Shown here: positions 5,019-6,431 of the stretch, piece by piece
How positions within the stretch are numbered: position 1 is the stretch's first letter
How the letters are laid out: every line of letters begins with the position of its first letter
Assembly (NCBI GenBank): GCA_038231815.1
Contig: JBBRKQ010000181.1
Coordinates: 1-6,431 of the forward strand
Direction of reading: 5' to 3'
Source: CAILKP01 sp038231815
GTDB lineage: Bacteria > Planctomycetota > Phycisphaerae > Phycisphaerales > UBA1924
DNA length: 6,431 nucleotides
Translations under genes and position numbers: made by a program
The notes under the pieces: model-generated
The model's input: the letters and a program-made list of their open reading frames with translations, nothing else
The model's database searches: none
Told to the model about the DNA's origin: nothing

Positions 5019-6431
5019 ATGATGCAGCGTACCCAAACTACTGCGGAGCTCCCGACACTGTTGCTCCTGTCGCCCTCACTCACCCCGGCGGTAGCGGGCG
5101 CGTTTACTGCGCTTCGGGCGACTGCGACGGGGGCGCATCTGCGACTGATGCTGACTGCCCCGCCGATGGACCGGTTGTGGTCGGCCGAGAGTCTCCTGCC
5201 GGGGTGTGACCCGACGGACATTTTATTTGCGGATCCTCGGCGTTCGGCCGAGGGCATGGCGCGGCACAACTTTGGCCCGCAATGGATGGCTAGCTCGACG
5301 GCGCTGCATTACATTCAGCAGCATCGCATGGCGGGCGTGGTTGTGTGTGGCAGTGATTCTCTGAGCCATTTGCGAGCGGTGCGGTACTGCAAGGCCAAAG
5401 GTGTGCCTTGCGTACTTTCAACGGAGGAAAGCATCACCGGTGAGCGCCCGTCGCTGCTGCTGGGGATGCTGCGCCAGCGGATACTCACCGCAGCGGGGTG
5501 CGTGGCGGTGCATGGATCGTTGGGCCACGCGTATGCCCTGCGGCACGGCGTGCCGGAGGCCCGAATCGCGATTGGGCCGCTGAACCCTGACCTGTCTGAT
5601 TTTGAGCGACGGGATAGAGGGGCGGTGGCAGCGATAGCGGCGCGGTTTGGCCTGCCGCCGGGTCGCAAGAGACTTGTGATTTGTTCGCACCTTGTTGAAA
5701 CCAAGCGGGCGGATTTGGTTATTGATGCGCTGGCTGATATTGATGTGCTGCGGCCGAATTGGGACCTGATAGTCATCGGCGACGGTCCGCTTTGCCGGTG
5801 GTTGAAATTTCGCGTGGCCAGTGATTTGCGGGAACGGGTGCACTTTACGGGGTTTTTGCCGGATCGCAAGACGCTGGCGATGGTGCTAAAGGCGTGCGAT
5901 GTGGCGGTGGTTCCTAGTGATTATGACCCGTGGTCGGCGGCACTGGTTGAAGCGGCGGCGACGGGGCTTGCGCTGGTGGCCAGCGATGCGGTGGGGGCGG
6001 CCAGCGAACTGGTTGTGAGCGGTGAGAATGGCCGGGTGTTTCAACATCGTAACCGCAACGCGCTTTATGATGCCCTGCTGGACGTGACCGATGAGCGGCA
6101 ACTGGCGGTGCGCAAGGCGGCGACGGAGCAGGTGTACACGGCGTGGTCACGGGCGGAATCAACGGTCTCAGGCTTGGCCGGTGCGCTGCACCGGGCCGGA
6201 GCGAGGATTGAGGGCCTGGCGGCCCCCGCGCAACTGCAAACGCCACAGGCTGCGATCGTGCACAAGCCTGCATTGCCTGAGGCAGACCGACCCACGCTGG
6301 CGATGGTTGGTGGCGGGCTGATCCCATATCGGGTGCACTTTCACCGGCGACTGTGCGCTGAACTGACTGCGGTGCGGCTGCTGACAATTAACACGCTTCC
6401 GGTTTGGTATTATCCGAAAAACGCGATGGAC
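5019..6431 (+). CDS. Family 4 glycosyltransferase continuing into a second GT domain; 3' end outside the window
   Basis: An open frame of 471 codons runs to the last base without a stop. An in-frame TGA at 4989 limits the start to the tandem ATGs at 5019 and 5022; neither has a Shine-Dalgarno site. Residues 1 to about 180 form a divergent acceptor domain without the usual MRILHV opening, but with MAGVVVCGSDSL (104-115). The donor domain follows: LVICSHLVETKRADL (219-233), DLIVIGDGP (249-257), RVHFTGFLPDRKTL (273-286), and VVPSDYDPWSAALVEAAATG (297-316), where the EX7E motif reads D303-x7-E311. The core ends near residue 385. After a Pro/Ala-rich linker (about 395-425), LAMVGGGLIPYRVHFHRR (427-444) looks like the first strand and loop of another GT4 acceptor domain. 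The protein is therefore probably a two-headed glycosyltransferase adding two sugars in the same pathway as its neighbours. The GT4 call is firm; the second domain rests on about 45 residues. Confidence 0.88.
   Translation, partial: MMQRTQTTAELPTLLLLSPSLTPAVAGAFTALRATATGAHLRLMLTAPPMDRLWSAESLLPGCDPTDILFADPRRSAEGMARHNFGPQWMASSTALHYIQQHRMAGVVVCGSDSLSHLRAVRYCKAKGVPCVLSTEESITGERPSLLLGMLRQRILTAAGCVAVHGSLGHAYALRHGVPEARIAIGPLNPDLSDFERRDRGAVAAIAARFGLPPGRKRLVICSHLVETKRADLVIDALADIDVLRPNWDLIVIGDGPLCRWLKFRVASDLRERVHFTGFLPDRKTLAMVLKACDVAVVPSDYDPWSAALVEAAATGLALVASDAVGAASELVVSGENGRVFQHRNRNALYDALLDVTDERQLAVRKAATEQVYTAWSRAESTVSGLAGALHRAGARIEGLAAPAQLQTPQAAIVHKPALPEADRPTLAMVGGGLIPYRVHFHRRLCAELTAVRLLTINTLPVWYYPKNAMD

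Noticed and set aside
5315..6387. Several minus-strand frames across the third glycosyltransferase
   Set aside because: The plus-strand frame is uninterrupted for 471 codons with clear GT4 motifs; the minus frames are Arg/Pro/Ser-rich shadows.
1..6431. CRISPR arrays, tRNA or rRNA genes, insertion sequences, phage genes, toxin-antitoxin pairs
   Set aside because: No spaced repeats, cloverleaf-like segments, transposase or integrase motifs, or paired small genes were seen on either strand.

Overview
The window is about 6.4 kb of GC-rich bacterial DNA. It probably comes from a Gram-negative bacterium, because it encodes a small lipoprotein with a lipobox and a cluster of cell-surface-type glycosyltransferases. 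No gene has a clear Shine-Dalgarno site. The mix of GC-rich codons, poor SD use and a two-domain family-4 glycosyltransferase with an IPYRVHFHRR segment makes me think of Planctomycetota (perhaps Phycisphaerae). That is a weak inference from recollection and not a demonstrated assignment.

Layout. Two genes lie on the minus strand at the left. One is the N-terminal fragment of an unrecognised protein (1-177), cut by the window edge. The other is a complete class I SAM-dependent methyltransferase (254-1180), whose stop codon sits in the loop of a perfect 8-bp inverted repeat. A spacer of about 150 bp separates it from a divergent plus-strand series: trmL, a tRNA wobble-nucleotide 2'-O-methyltransferase (1332-1922); a small predicted lipoprotein (1999-2250); and three glycosyltransferase genes (2327-3484, 3594-4793 and 5019 to the right edge).

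How the genes fit together. The first two glycosyltransferases are full-length GT4/GT-B enzymes that share motif after motif, so they are probably tandem paralogues. The third is more divergent. It continues beyond its GT4 unit into what looks like the start of a second GT4 unit, so it is probably a two-headed enzyme that runs out of the window. Three adjacent GT4 genes suggest the edge of an exopolysaccharide, capsule, O-antigen or glycan-decoration locus. No polymerase, flippase or sugar-nucleotide gene is visible to say which. The methyltransferase could belong to the same pathway or be unrelated. trmL is a housekeeping gene and probably just a neighbour.

Non-coding content. No gap exceeds 300 bases. 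The longest (4794-5018) holds a small stem-loop, a degenerate GGAC/GGAT tetranucleotide tract and an 8-bp direct repeat. No rRNA, tRNA, CRISPR array, transposase or phage gene was seen. I found no convincing new biological system. The most unusual item is the two-domain glycosyltransferase.
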